From Alphaproteobacteria bacterium BRH_c36 (lineage in GTDB: Bacteria > Pseudomonadota > Alphaproteobacteria > Rhizobiales > Hyphomicrobiaceae): a stretch of 35,360 nucleotides of DNA. Where the stretch lies: the NCBI GenBank assembly GCA_001516065.1, contig LOEV01000026.1, positions 1 to 35,360 of the forward strand, in the 5' to 3' direction. Both the position numbers and the translations under genes were made by a program. Below the pieces are notes generated by a model that had not been told where the DNA came from, made no database searches, and was given only the letters and a program-made list of their open reading frames with translations. The first letter of the stretch is position 1. The number at the start of each line of letters is the position of its first letter. Positions 1 to 8,018 of the stretch are shown here, piece by piece.

Positions 1-2625
1 GGGCGTCGCACCAGCAAGCATCGGGCGCTGCTCGCGCCACATGCCCGTCGGCTGATTGGCGGCCGCGATATTCATGAGCGTCTTGTAGAGATCGCGATGG
101 ACGTAGAATCGGTCAGCCTCGCCGGGACGCTTGTCGCGCTTTACAAAGCTCAGCACGGAGGCGGCGTTGAGGGCACGCTTCACAATCGGTTTTTCGGCCT
201 CTTCGATTTCATTGAACATGACTTCGGAAGTGAACTCGTTGATCTCGTTGATCGGATGCATGTTGTGCAGGACGACGGCGGCGTGATCGCCGACGTGGGG
301 CTGCAGCGCGACCGTGATCAGGCGGTTCAGTTCGGCGAGCCGGCGGTGCTCATCATTCGCCTTATAGTGGCGATGCGAGACGATCGAGAGGAACTCGAAC
401 AGTTCGGGTCGGACGAGATAGCTGTCTGGACGCTCCTGATCTTCGGTGGCAGCGCCAATCGAACAGGCGGCGTTAAGGACGCTGAGGATCGCGTGGTAAT
501 CGGGGATTGAGGGATCGCTCAGCGTGACGCGCTGGGTGAAGCCGTCCCGTGACTGGATGGGGCGCATGGCGGCAATCGCGGCACGCGCGTTCTCGTAGGG
601 ATGGGGTTGCAGCGCGTTTTCGATGACCGCTTCAAGCTGCTGTGCAGAGCGGGCCTGACGACGCGGCACATCCTGCAGCGGCGAGCGCACGGCATTAGCG
701 CCGAACAGGCCGGACATGAACACCAGCGCGTCGATGGCAATGGCGATGGCAAGCGCCAGATACGCGAGCCGGTTGCCGTCGCCGAACGCATTCCAGGTGA
801 CGACGAAGCGGTGGGCTTTGTCGTCGCGGTTCAGCTCGGCGAAGTTGATCTTGGTGCGCAGCGCATCGGTGTCCTTGCTGGGAAGTCCCGAGTCGGACAG
901 GCACTTCCTGGCGAAGCCAAACAGCGCGTCCGTCGAACCAAGCTTTTCAAGGCGCTCGCCGCCGGCGCAATTGGCCTTGAAGACTTCCGTGCCGTTGTTG
1001 AGGGCAAAGACGACGGAAGCTGCTTCGCTGGCGCTCTTGGGATCGCAGTCGATGTCGCGAATGCCTTCCTTGGTCGTTGGCGTGGCGGCCATGGCGCCGA
1101 GAAGGTTGGTGCACTGCAGCTGCAGGTCGGTCAGGCCGACGGCGGTGGGTTCCTGGCGGAAGGCGACCTTGGCGCGCTCGAAGGCCGGCAAGACTCTCGA
1201 GGGATCGACTTTGAGGCTGTCCTGCTCTGTGCCGGTCGAGGCTTCAAGATTGCTGATGCGCCGTTCGGCAGTCTGAGCTTCGCCTTGCAGCTGGGCCAGC
1301 TGGCCCTCGATCTGGGCCAGTTCCGCCTTGATCGTGGCGACGCGCTCGTCGATAGAAACCATGCGTTTTTGAGGTGCGCCGAGCCGCTCGTTGGCGACCT
1401 GTAGTTCAGCGCGGATGCGTTCCTCGGTGGCCTTTTCGGTGCGCCACTGCTGGCCGCGGCCGACTTTGCCGGTGCCCTCGACACCCTTTTCCTCGGCGAG
1501 AACCTTGGCGCGCTGTTCGTCGAGGCGGCGCTGAATTTCCAAAACGACCTGGCGCTGCCGATCGACAGCGGCGGCGGATTCGGGGCGTTCGGCCTGCAGG
1601 CGCGAGATTTCCTCATTGAGCTGAATCGACTTGATCTTCAAGCCCGACTGCTGGCTCTCGGCGGAGGCGAGGCGCTCCTGATGCTGGGAGCGCTGCGTGT
1701 TGCGCTGTTCGATCTGCTGGTTGAAATAATCCTCGATGGCCGCTTGGGCACCCTGGGCCTTGCCGGCGAGCTTGTCGAGCTGCTGTTCGTAGGCCAGCCA
1801 GCCGGGCGATGAAAACAGGGCTTCTGCTTCCTGCAGGCGGCGTGTGGCGATGGTCTGGCCAATATCCGAGACAATTCCGGCGACCTGGTTTTGAGCACGT
1901 AATTCGGCGGCGCGGACGCGTTCGGACTGCGGGAAGATGGTCGAGAACAGCGAGTCGAACGAGAAGAAGACCGAGGTCGCCATGCAGGCGAGGAACATCA
2001 CCCACAAGACAGCGTTGCGCAGGATAATCTTGGAACTTTGAACGTAGGGAGACAGAAGGTCGCCCTGGAGAATTGCGACGAGGGCGAGCGAAGCCAGCGC
2101 GACCGCTGCGAACAACAGCTGGTCGTTCGTCAGAAGCGGAGCCGCAGCTTCCTGCGCACGCACGATCAGGGCAATGGTTCCGCCGACGATGACGATGCCA
2201 AGCATCGCGCCGGCGACCCATTCGAAACCGTAACCGGCAAACCCCGCGCGCTCGCTGCGGCCTGAGCGGTTGACGTTCATGCCGGAAGCGAAGCTTTCAC
2301 CGATGAGCCAGGCGGCGATCAGCATCACTCCCTGGATGCCGAAAGTGATCATCAAGGAGAGCAGCGGTTCGTTAGTGAAATTTCGCATGCCGTCCCAAGT
2401 GGTCCAGCCTGAGGCGAGCGACAGGATCACACCGGTGGCGCCGAGGAGGGCAAGCTGCCAGTTAGAAAACGCAACCTTTTCTACGACCTCGAAAAGGCGC
2501 TTCCAGAAGCCACGCGACCACAGGAAGACGGCGTAAAAGGCGAAGGCGAGGGCCAGGAGCTGCCAATTGGCTGCGATCCAATCGGTTGCCGGCTTGAGTG
2601 AGTCGGCAAGTGCCACAATGTCCAT
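1..2625 (-). CDS. Very large membrane protein with periplasmic coiled coil (partial, C-terminus off left edge)
   Basis: Minus-strand frame open for 875 codons from the ATG at 2625 to the left edge; the protein continues outside. A GGAG lies about 9 bases before the ATG. I do not recognise the family. By eye there are about six hydrophobic segments near residues 21-37, 56-72, 88-109, 135-156, 169-187 and 203-225. A long Glu/Gln/Arg/Ala-rich stretch (about 235-460) looks like coiled coil. A domain with four cysteines (C505, C527, C553, C575) follows, then another membrane segment at about 619-645 and a polar C-terminal region. The simplest topology puts residues 226-618 outside the cytoplasmic membrane, where the cysteines could form disulfides; that is inference. 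No partner gene is visible on this side; the next gene in the same direction, a thiolase homologue, ends 650 bases upstream. All reading frames on the opposite strand here are shadows. Confidence 0.75.
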   Translation of the reverse strand, partial: MDIVALADSLKPATDWIAANWQLLALAFAFYAVFLWSRGFWKRLFEVVEKVAFSNWQLALLGATGVILSLASGWTTWDGMRNFTNEPLLSLMITFGIQGVMLIAAWLIGESFASGMNVNRSGRSERAGFAGYGFEWVAGAMLGIVIVGGTIALIVRAQEAAAPLLTNDQLLFAAVALASLALVAILQGDLLSPYVQSSKIILRNAVLWVMFLACMATSVFFSFDSLFSTIFPQSERVRAAELRAQNQVAGIVSDIGQTIATRRLQEAEALFSSPGWLAYEQQLDKLAGKAQGAQAAIEDYFNQQIEQRNTQRSQHQERLASAESQQSGLKIKSIQLNEEISRLQAERPESAAAVDRQRQVVLEIQRRLDEQRAKVLAEEKGVEGTGKVGRGQQWRTEKATEERIRAELQVANERLGAPQKRMVSIDERVATIKAELAQIEGQLAQLQGEAQTAERRISNLEASTGTEQDSLKVDPSRVLPAFERAKVAFRQEPTAVGLTDLQLQCTNLLGAMAATPTTKEGIRDIDCDPKSASEAASVVFALNNGTEVFKANCAGGERLEKLGSTDALFGFARKCLSDSGLPSKDTDALRTKINFAELNRDDKAHRFVVTWNAFGDGNRLAYLALAIAIAIDALVFMSGLFGANAVRSPLQDVPRRQARSAQQLEAVIENALQPHPYENARAAIAAMRPIQSRDGFTQRVTLSDPSIPDYHAILSVLNAACSIGAATEDQERPDSYLVRPELFEFLSIVSHRHYKANDEHRRLAELNRLITVALQPHVGDHAAVVLHNMHPINEINEFTSEVMFNEIEEAEKPIVKRALNAASVLSFVKRDKRPGEADRFYVHRDLYKTLMNIAAANQPTGMWREQRPMLAGATP

Positions 2626-2806
2626 TCGTTCCGCTCCAACCCCTGAAAGGCCCATTCGCTCCGGCAAAAATTCCAATTATCGCGCGTTCAGCAGTCCGTC
2701 GCACGGTTGCGACGGACCGGCTCAAGGTGCCATTGTTGAGTCTTGAGCCGCTCAAATCCGGCTAGAGCGCGATCACTGTTCGTCAGCACCCCGTCGTGCT
2801 TTTCTA

Positions 2807-2835
2807 GATTGTTTCCGCTTCAGGCGGAAACAATC
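2807..2835. repeat. Perfect 12-bp inverted repeat with 5-nt loop
   Basis: GATTGTTTCCGC, then TTCAG, then GCGGAAACAATC. A strong hairpin can form on either strand. There is no T-tract directly after it on either strand, so it is not a textbook terminator. It may be a copy of a dispersed palindromic element or a protein-binding site. Confidence 0.75.
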
Positions 2836-2986
2836 TTGCTGTTTCGCTCACGGGCCAATCGGCCAACCGGCCTGGCCCTCCGCGGGGGCGGCGCTCGCGC
2901 CGGGCCACAGTCGTGGCCGTGGAGTACTTCCACCTAACACTGAACCGCTCTAGTCTTTGCTTCGTCTCATGTTCCAACCGCATGGT

Positions 2987-3031
2987 GATGCCCGCCTTCG
3001 GCAAGATTTTGGATGCCCGCCTTCGGCAAGA
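2987..3031. repeat. 20-bp direct repeat, two copies 25 bp apart
   Basis: The 20-base unit beginning GATGCCCGCC and ending TTCGGCAAGA occurs at 2987-3006 and again at 3012-3031 without a mismatch, separated by 5 bases (TTTTG). It could be a two-copy tandem repeat or slippage product. No gene overlaps it convincingly. Confidence 0.8.
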
Positions 3032-3274
3032 CACGGCGTACAATTTTGCTCATCCTGCTCTACGAATCGAATCGTTGCGGTGTGCCGACGATGCATCATG
3101 CACTCAAATCCTGACGACATGGAGACGCGGCCCACCAGCCATCTTCGCCGAAATGGATAAGGTGCTATCCGCCTGCTTTTTCAACCCGATGAGCCTAAGT
3201 ATGCAAAAGCTGATGGGTTGGTGTCCCCTGCAACCTGAATGATTTCTACTTAAATTTTCGCAATTGCGGTTGAA

Positions 3275-4441
3275 TCAGACGGATTCGAAGAGGGCGGCGA
3301 CGCCGATACCGCCAATGGCACCAAGCGTCGCTACACCGTATTGAAGCTTTCCGTCACCGCGCTGGCGGACCATGCGGGAAAACAGGCGGACGACCAGCAC
3401 CGCACCTGCGGCGGCAAGCGGATGGCCGCGGACAACGGCACCGCCGTCGGGATTTATAAGATCATCCTCAAGGCCGAGCGATGTCGAGAAGGCGATGGCC
3501 TGAGCGGCCGAGGTTTCGCTCAGTTCGACAAGGCCGATATCCTTGGGATTGAAACCATCGAGGCGGTCGTAAAGCTTCAGCATGGCCTCCATCGGGGCGC
3601 CGGCTTCGTTATCGGGCGCTACGCCGCGGGTAACACTCGCGACGAGGCGGATCGCCGGTGGGCGGCCGAGTTCCTCCCAGACCTTTTCCGAGACAACAAC
3701 ACTCATCGCCGCGCCATCGTGCATGGCGCTGGTGTTGGCCGGCGTCAGGCGGCCTTCCGGGGGAAGCCAAGGCGGTTCCGAAGAGAAGTCCTCGGGCGAG
3801 GCGCCTGCGGCCGCACTCTGGTCCTTGGCTTCTTCCGGTGTCGTGCGCAGCGGCACGATCTCGCCGACGAACTTGCGGTTCTCGCGGCCGGCTTCGGCCT
3901 TGAGGTGGGATTTCAGGGCCCAGGCATCCTGCTGCTCGCGGGCGATGTTGAGACGCTGGGAGAGCTGTTCGGAGGCCTCGAATAGGTGTGGCTCTTCCGT
4001 TTCGTCCATCAAGGTCGGCTCGACGCCGATAAAGCGAGGGAGGTGATAGAGGCTTTTCGGCTTGGCGATCCGCCATGGCGCGGTCGACAGCGATTCGGCA
4101 CCGCCGGCGACGACGATATGGGCATCGCCGTCGGAAACTATGCGACAAGCAGTGAGAACGGCATCGAGCCCGGAGGCGCATTGGCGGTCGATGGTGTAGG
4201 CTGCGGCGGTTTCGCTCAACCCGGCAGAGAGGGCGACGAGGCGGGCGGGATTGCCGCCCTGTGTGGCGTTGCCGAGGATCAGTTCATCGACCCTTTCAGG
4301 CGCGAGGCCACAGTCGTTGAGGGCGGCCTCGATGACGGGAACGGTTAGGGCGTCGATGCGGCGGTTTCGGTGCAATCCTCCGATTCTACCCAGTGCCGTG
4401 CGTCTTGCGGCGACAATATATGAGGAGGATGTGCGTTGCAT
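3275..4441 (-). CDS. Thiolase-family protein (acetyl-CoA acetyltransferase homologue) with altered active site
   Basis: 388 residues, normal thiolase length. Known family members join or split acyl-CoA units through two cysteines, a histidine and an Asn-bound water. The nucleophile is present (C88 in RQCASGLDA), as is the histidine of the GHP motif (H340). At the NEAF position this protein has SET (S308), and the C-terminal TLC-GG motif reads TLGAIGG, so G374 replaces the second catalytic cysteine. By comparison with characterised thiolases, normal Claisen condensation should be impaired; a thiolytic, esterase-like, lipid-transfer-like (SCP2-thiolase type) or lost activity is possible. The ATG at 4441 has only a weak upstream AGAGG. 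It is transcribed away from the Fur-type regulator with about 230 bases between them. The family assignment is firm, the reaction is not. Confidence 0.85.
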   Translation of the reverse strand: MQRTSSSYIVAARRTALGRIGGLHRNRRIDALTVPVIEAALNDCGLAPERVDELILGNATQGGNPARLVALSAGLSETAAAYTIDRQCASGLDAVLTACRIVSDGDAHIVVAGGAESLSTAPWRIAKPKSLYHLPRFIGVEPTLMDETEEPHLFEASEQLSQRLNIAREQQDAWALKSHLKAEAGRENRKFVGEIVPLRTTPEEAKDQSAAAGASPEDFSSEPPWLPPEGRLTPANTSAMHDGAAMSVVVSEKVWEELGRPPAIRLVASVTRGVAPDNEAGAPMEAMLKLYDRLDGFNPKDIGLVELSETSAAQAIAFSTSLGLEDDLINPDGGAVVRGHPLAAAGAVLVVRLFSRMVRQRGDGKLQYGVATLGAIGGIGVAALFESV

Positions 4442-4642
4442 GGTGGCTCGCCCGCCGCCTCTCGGACAGTGTGAAATGGATTGCTGGGGAAGCGAAAACT
4501 GGTGCCGTGCGCACCGTACGCCCTCCCAGGGTAATGATTTCCATCGTTAAAACGTTGCGAAAGTAAGGCGGTCCGTGGTGTGACATCGCCACTTGTGAAT
4601 ATTAGCGAATTCAATAATCTATCGAAAAAACTCCAAGAAACG

Positions 4643-4652
4643 CCTATATAGG
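4643..4652. promoter_or_regulatory. Candidate operator or -10 palindrome before the Fur-type gene
   Basis: CCTATATAGG is a perfect 10-bp palindrome ending 21 bases before the regulator's ATG, in the gap shared with the divergent thiolase gene. It could be the -10 region (TATATA), an autoregulatory operator, or both. I found no clear Zur or Fur consensus nearby. Confidence 0.3.
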
Positions 4653-4673
4653 TGGTGTTGGTTGAGGAGAGGT

Positions 4674-5204
4674 ATGGCCAAGACAATGACAAGAGAGGCC
4701 AAGTCCAAGGGCGAATTGTCGAAGGTTGAAGGCGGTGGGGACTCCGGGGCGATCCTGGCCGATATCGTCCAGCGCGCGCGAACCGCTTTCGAAGAACGCA
4801 ATCTTCGCTTCACACAGCTTCGTGAACAGGTGTTTTCGGAGATCGCTTCAACGCGCGGCTCGATAGGCGCCTATGAGATCCTGGACCGGCTGTCCGAGAA
4901 GGGTACGCGGCTGGCGCCGATCTCGGTATACCGCTCCATCGATGCGCTGATCGAGGCCGGCGTGATTCACCGGCTCGAAAGCAAGAACTCCTATTTCGCG
5001 TGCCGGCGTCACGAACATGGGCGCAAGGGCCGGCCAATCTTCATGTCGTGCGAACAGTGCGGCGGGGTCGTCGAGGTTCCGGCGCAGTCGATCTTCGACC
5101 AGGTTGCCGAACTCGCTAGGTCGGTCGATTTCACGCCCAAGGTGAAATTCATGGAAGTGTCCGGCACCTGTGCTCAGTGCCGCGACAAGGCCAAGAACGA
5201 ATAG
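4674..5204 (+). CDS. Fur-family metalloregulator, Zur-like
   Basis: 176 residues from the ATG at 4674, chosen because GAGGAGAGG ends directly upstream; an in-frame TTG at 4662 lies before that ribosome-binding site and is unlikely. Fur-family proteins are dimeric winged-helix repressors that bind DNA when loaded with metal. The N-terminal half carries the winged helix, including a VYRSIDALIEAG recognition region (about 85-96). The C-terminal half has the structural zinc cysteines as two CxxC pairs (C126/C129 and C166/C169) and a His-rich hinge (H113, H115). The CEQCGG motif and short acidic C-terminus resemble Zur more than iron-sensing Fur, but metal specificity cannot be settled by eye. A 25-residue charged N-terminal extension precedes the domain. 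A short-chain dehydrogenase gene starts 68 bases downstream on the same strand. Confidence 0.85.
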   Translation: MAKTMTREAKSKGELSKVEGGGDSGAILADIVQRARTAFEERNLRFTQLREQVFSEIASTRGSIGAYEILDRLSEKGTRLAPISVYRSIDALIEAGVIHRLESKNSYFACRRHEHGRKGRPIFMSCEQCGGVVEVPAQSIFDQVAELARSVDFTPKVKFMEVSGTCAQCRDKAKNE

Positions 5205-5272
5205 GACCGGCGGGACCCGAAGCGTCCCGTCAGGCATCGCCTTCCACGAAATCAGTCATCCGCCGGGAGCCC

Positions 5273-6103
5273 ATGGTGCGCAAAGGGACGATCCTTGTTA
5301 CGGGCAGCTCGTCGGGGATCGGTTACGCCGCAGCACGCGATCTTGGCAAACGGGGCTGGCTGGTCATCGCGGCAGCCAGACGTGAGGGAGACTGCGCCCG
5401 GCTTGTGTCCGAACTCGGCGTCGCTTCCGTTCCCCTCGATCTTGGAGATGAGGCATCGGTAGCGGCTTGCGCAGCCAAGGCGCTCGAAATTTCCGGCGGG
5501 CGGATCGATGCACTGTTCAACAACGGAGCCTATGGGCAGCTTGGAGCTGTAGAAGATCTGCCAGGGGCGATGTTGCGCCGGCAGTTCGAGGTCAACGTCA
5601 TCGGCGGCCATGAATTGACGCGCCTGCTCGTGCCGCAAATGCGCGCTCGCGGATCGGGGCGGATCGTGCAGTGCTCCTCGGTCCTCGGGCTTGTCGTTGG
5701 GCCATACCGGGGTGCCTATTGCGCGTCGAAATTTGCACTCGAAGCCTTGAGCGACACCATGCGGCTCGAACTTGCCGGTTCGGGCATTTCGATTTCGCTG
5801 ATCGAACCTGGGCCGATCGCCACGAATTTCGTGAAAAGCGCGCTGGCAAATCTCAAGGCGACGATCGACATGGAAAACTCCGTGCATCGGCAAATCTACC
5901 GGGACCGGATCGCGAAGATGGAAGCCGGCGGCAACCAGTCCTTCAAGCTCGAACCTGAAGCGGTTGTCGAAAAGCTTATCCACGCGCTCGAAAGTCCAAG
6001 GCCCAAACCCCGCTATTTCGTCACGACGCCGACCTATGCAGCCGACGTCATGCGCCGGCTTCTGCCGACGCGGATGCTGGACCGGTTTCTTTTGGGGCAA
6101 TGA
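5273..6103 (+). CDS. Short-chain dehydrogenase/reductase (SDR), classical type
   Basis: 276 residues from the ATG at 5273, preceded by GGGAG at 5265-5269; the frame extends further upstream but that part overlaps the previous gene and has no SDR similarity. SDRs are NAD(P)-dependent oxidoreductases. Visible are the cofactor motif TGSSSGIG (10-17), NNGAYG (83-88, the NAG position), the catalytic serine pair S135/S136 and YCASK (Y149, K153). The region after the catalytic lysine (ISLIEPGPIATNF) is typical of classical SDRs. The substrate is unknown. It lies downstream of the Zur-like regulator on the same strand and converges on rlmH. Arg39 shortly after the second strand suggests NADP(H), tentatively. 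Confidence 0.9.
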   Translation: MVRKGTILVTGSSSGIGYAAARDLGKRGWLVIAAARREGDCARLVSELGVASVPLDLGDEASVAACAAKALEISGGRIDALFNNGAYGQLGAVEDLPGAMLRRQFEVNVIGGHELTRLLVPQMRARGSGRIVQCSSVLGLVVGPYRGAYCASKFALEALSDTMRLELAGSGISISLIEPGPIATNFVKSALANLKATIDMENSVHRQIYRDRIAKMEAGGNQSFKLEPEAVVEKLIHALESPRPKPRYFVTTPTYAADVMRRLLPTRMLDRFLLGQ

Positions 6104-6137
6104 AGTCCGGGCCGGGCAGTGAAGTTGGGCCGGGCAG
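6101..6137. repeat. Short tandem repeat starting at the SDR stop codon
   Basis: Two near-identical 18-19-base units, each beginning TGAAGT and containing GGGCCGGGCAG, with a partial third unit (TGAGGTCGGG) after them. The first unit includes the SDR stop codon. This lies in the 93-base convergent gap with rlmH. Confidence 0.6.
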
Positions 6138-6196
6138 TGAGGTCGGGACTGTCCAGCGGCGGGGAGCACTACGTGGAAAGGCTGCCGGGGCGAGTA

Positions 6197-6679
6197 TCAA
6201 GCCCGATGATAGGGGTGGCCGGCGAGAATGGTGACGGCGCGGTAAAGCTGTTCGGTAAGAACGATGCGGGCAAGGCCGTGCGGCAAAGTGAAGTGCGACA
6301 AGGCGAGCGTGTCGTCGGTGGCGGCTCTCGCTTCGGCACCGTGGCCGTCGGCGCCGCCGAGCAGGAAGGCGATTTCGCGGGTGCCGCCGTCGCGAAGCCG
6401 CCCGATCAGTTCGGCGAAGCGTTCACTCGAGTGCGTGCGGCCGCGCTCGTCGAGCAGTATGCGTTGATCGGCGAATGACGAGGCTGCCAAGAGCCGCTGC
6501 GATTCGTCCCGACATCTTAGCGCGACGGACTGCCCGCGGCCCTCGGCAAGTTCGACGATCTGCAGCGGGCCCAGATTGCAACTGCGCCCGAGGCCGCCCA
6601 GCAGCTTGGCGTAGCGTTCCAGTTGCGCGCGATCAGGGCCCTCCTTGAGACGCCCGATGGCGGCAATGGTAAAGCGCAT
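6197..6679 (-). CDS. rlmH: RlmH, 23S rRNA (pseudouridine-1915-N3) methyltransferase
   Basis: 160 residues, normal length. RlmH methylates pseudouridine 1915 in helix 69 of 23S rRNA on the assembled 70S ribosome, using S-adenosylmethionine in a trefoil-knot (SPOUT) fold. Visible are the SAM-loop motif LLGGADGHG (106-114) and the conserved end with EQLYRA (143-148) and the terminal YHR (157-159). It follows rsfS with a 21-base gap, and the pair is a common alphaproteobacterial arrangement. A diverged, internally deleted copy of the same pair lies at about 16.3-16.6 kb. Confidence 0.95.
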   Translation of the reverse strand: MRFTIAAIGRLKEGPDRAQLERYAKLLGGLGRSCNLGPLQIVELAEGRGQSVALRCRDESQRLLAASSFADQRILLDERGRTHSSERFAELIGRLRDGGTREIAFLLGGADGHGAEARAATDDTLALSHFTLPHGLARIVLTEQLYRAVTILAGHPYHRA

Positions 6680-6700
6680 GAGCTTCTAACTCTGACGTGC

Positions 6701-7111
6701 TCAGTGCGAAGTCGGCTCGGGTGGGCGCTCGCCGGACCACATCTTTTCAAGGTTGTAGAAATCACGGACCTCGGGTCGGAACAGATGAACGATGATATCG
6801 CCGGTGTCGATCAGCACCCAATCACAGGTTTCCGTTCCCTCGGCGCGAACGCGACCGTGGCCAGTTTCCCGGAGCTTTTCCTTGATCTTATCGGCGATGG
6901 CGGCGACGTGCCTGTCCGAGCGGCCAGATGCGACGATCATGAAGTCGCCGATCGACGTCTTACCTTTCAGATCGATCGTGACGATCTCTTCCGCCTTGGC
7001 CTCATCCAGCCAATGAACGATCTGCTTCACGAGCGACGCCGAAGAATTGCTATCGCGCAACGCCTCGGATGGAGACTTGCCGGTCATGGCAGCCTCAAGC
7101 GCACTTGGCAT
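6701..7111 (-). CDS. rsfS: Ribosomal silencing factor RsfS
   Basis: 136 residues. RsfS (Iojap/YbeB family) binds ribosomal protein L14 and blocks subunit joining, lowering translation in poor conditions. The family core is plain: KAEEIVTIDL near 39-48, SIGDFMIVASGRSDRH (about 53-68), then DWVLIDTGDIIVHLF near 97-111 and the C-terminal YNLEKMW. The N-terminal 25 residues are poorly conserved, so an internal start is possible. It lies between nadD (238 bases upstream) and rlmH. Its last 28 codons are duplicated in diverged form at 16339-16425. Confidence 0.95.
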   Translation of the reverse strand: MPSALEAAMTGKSPSEALRDSNSSASLVKQIVHWLDEAKAEEIVTIDLKGKTSIGDFMIVASGRSDRHVAAIADKIKEKLRETGHGRVRAEGTETCDWVLIDTGDIIVHLFRPEVRDFYNLEKMWSGERPPEPTSH

Positions 7112-7348
7112 GTTTTCGTGGTCGTCCTTTCGTCATCGAACCCTGTGTGAATGTCTTCCAAATAGGTTCGCCTCGTAATCCCGTGAAACCCGGTACCGCG
7201 TACCGGCCGGGGGGCTTTGCGAGCGTTGGATATAGGCACTTCCGCAAACGATTGTAAGTCTAAGCTGACGACTCGAAGCCATCAAGGGATTATGGGAGTT
7301 TTGTTGCAGGTGCTTAACCAAAACACCCTGTCTGGCGTGGTGAATGTA

Positions 7349-7990
7349 TCACAGGTCGGATTGCGCCAGTGCACCACCGCGCAGCGCCGTCGACGACTGG
7401 TTCGACAGCCGTGTCGTCAGGAAAACCCAGGCGGGCGGGACAAGACCCGGCAATCGTGCAGCCTGGGTTTCGGGGATGCGCCGGGCAGCAAGCGCACGTG
7501 CGCCCGGTGAAGCAAGAGCCGGGAAGCGCCAACCGGGCCGGTCGATCACGGCCATGGGAACGCTCGCGGCGATCTCGCGCCAATTCTGCCAGCGGTGGAA
7601 TGTCGCAAGATTGTCGGCGCCCATGACCCAGACAAACTGCGTGCGGGGGTGGCTGGACGTCAGGAAACCGATCGTGGCGGCGGTATAAGGTGTGCCGAGT
7701 TCGGACTCGAAACCCGTGACGATCATCCTCGGGTCAGTGGCCAGCGCTTCGACGGCTTTCATGCGTTTCTTGAGGTCAGGTAGCCCGTGCCCTGTCTTCA
7801 GAGGGTTTCCCGGAGTTACGAGCCACCACAGCATGTCGAGACGCAGTCGGCGCAAAGCCGTGCGCGCGACGACGAGGTGGCCTTCGTGGGGCGGATTAAA
7901 CGAGCCGCCCATGATGCCGATGCGCGCGCCGGGCCAAGCGTGCGGCGTGGGTATGGAAAAAGACGAGCGGCGGTGAGGGGGCACGCTCAA
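7349..7990 (-). CDS. nadD: Nicotinate-nucleotide adenylyltransferase NadD
   Basis: 213 residues from a TTG at 7990. NadD transfers AMP from ATP to nicotinate mononucleotide to give deamido-NAD, the penultimate step of NAD synthesis. It shows the nucleotidyltransferase motif GGSFNPPHEGH (28-38) and the C-terminal SSTALR corresponding to the ISST-x-(I/L)R motif. The only upstream ATG-like starts would overlap proA; I chose TTG because GGAG sits 8 bases before it. A GTG at 7984 is a close alternative. It lies 28 bases after proA, in a housekeeping run. Confidence 0.93.
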   Translation of the reverse strand: MSVPPHRRSSFSIPTPHAWPGARIGIMGGSFNPPHEGHLVVARTALRRLRLDMLWWLVTPGNPLKTGHGLPDLKKRMKAVEALATDPRMIVTGFESELGTPYTAATIGFLTSSHPRTQFVWVMGADNLATFHRWQNWREIAASVPMAVIDRPGWRFPALASPGARALAARRIPETQAARLPGLVPPAWVFLTTRLSNQSSTALRGGALAQSDL

Positions 7991-8018
7991 TTCGGCTGCT
8001 CCACTGCATGACCGGCTG

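Larger units (their letters stand above)
2626..3274. other. Gene-free interval with repeats
   Basis: A 649-base gap between two minus-strand genes. The short open frames here overlap one another on both strands, and I see no convincing protein in them. It holds a perfect 12-bp inverted repeat, a 20-bp direct repeat, and palindromic GC-rich text near 2865-2880. The promoter of the large membrane protein should lie at its left end (about 2640-2700), but I could not pick one with confidence. Confidence 0.5.

Noticed and set aside
601-1404. 267-codon plus-strand frame
   Set aside because: Antisense shadow of the large membrane protein, whose frame is open for 875 codons with coherent helices and coiled coil.
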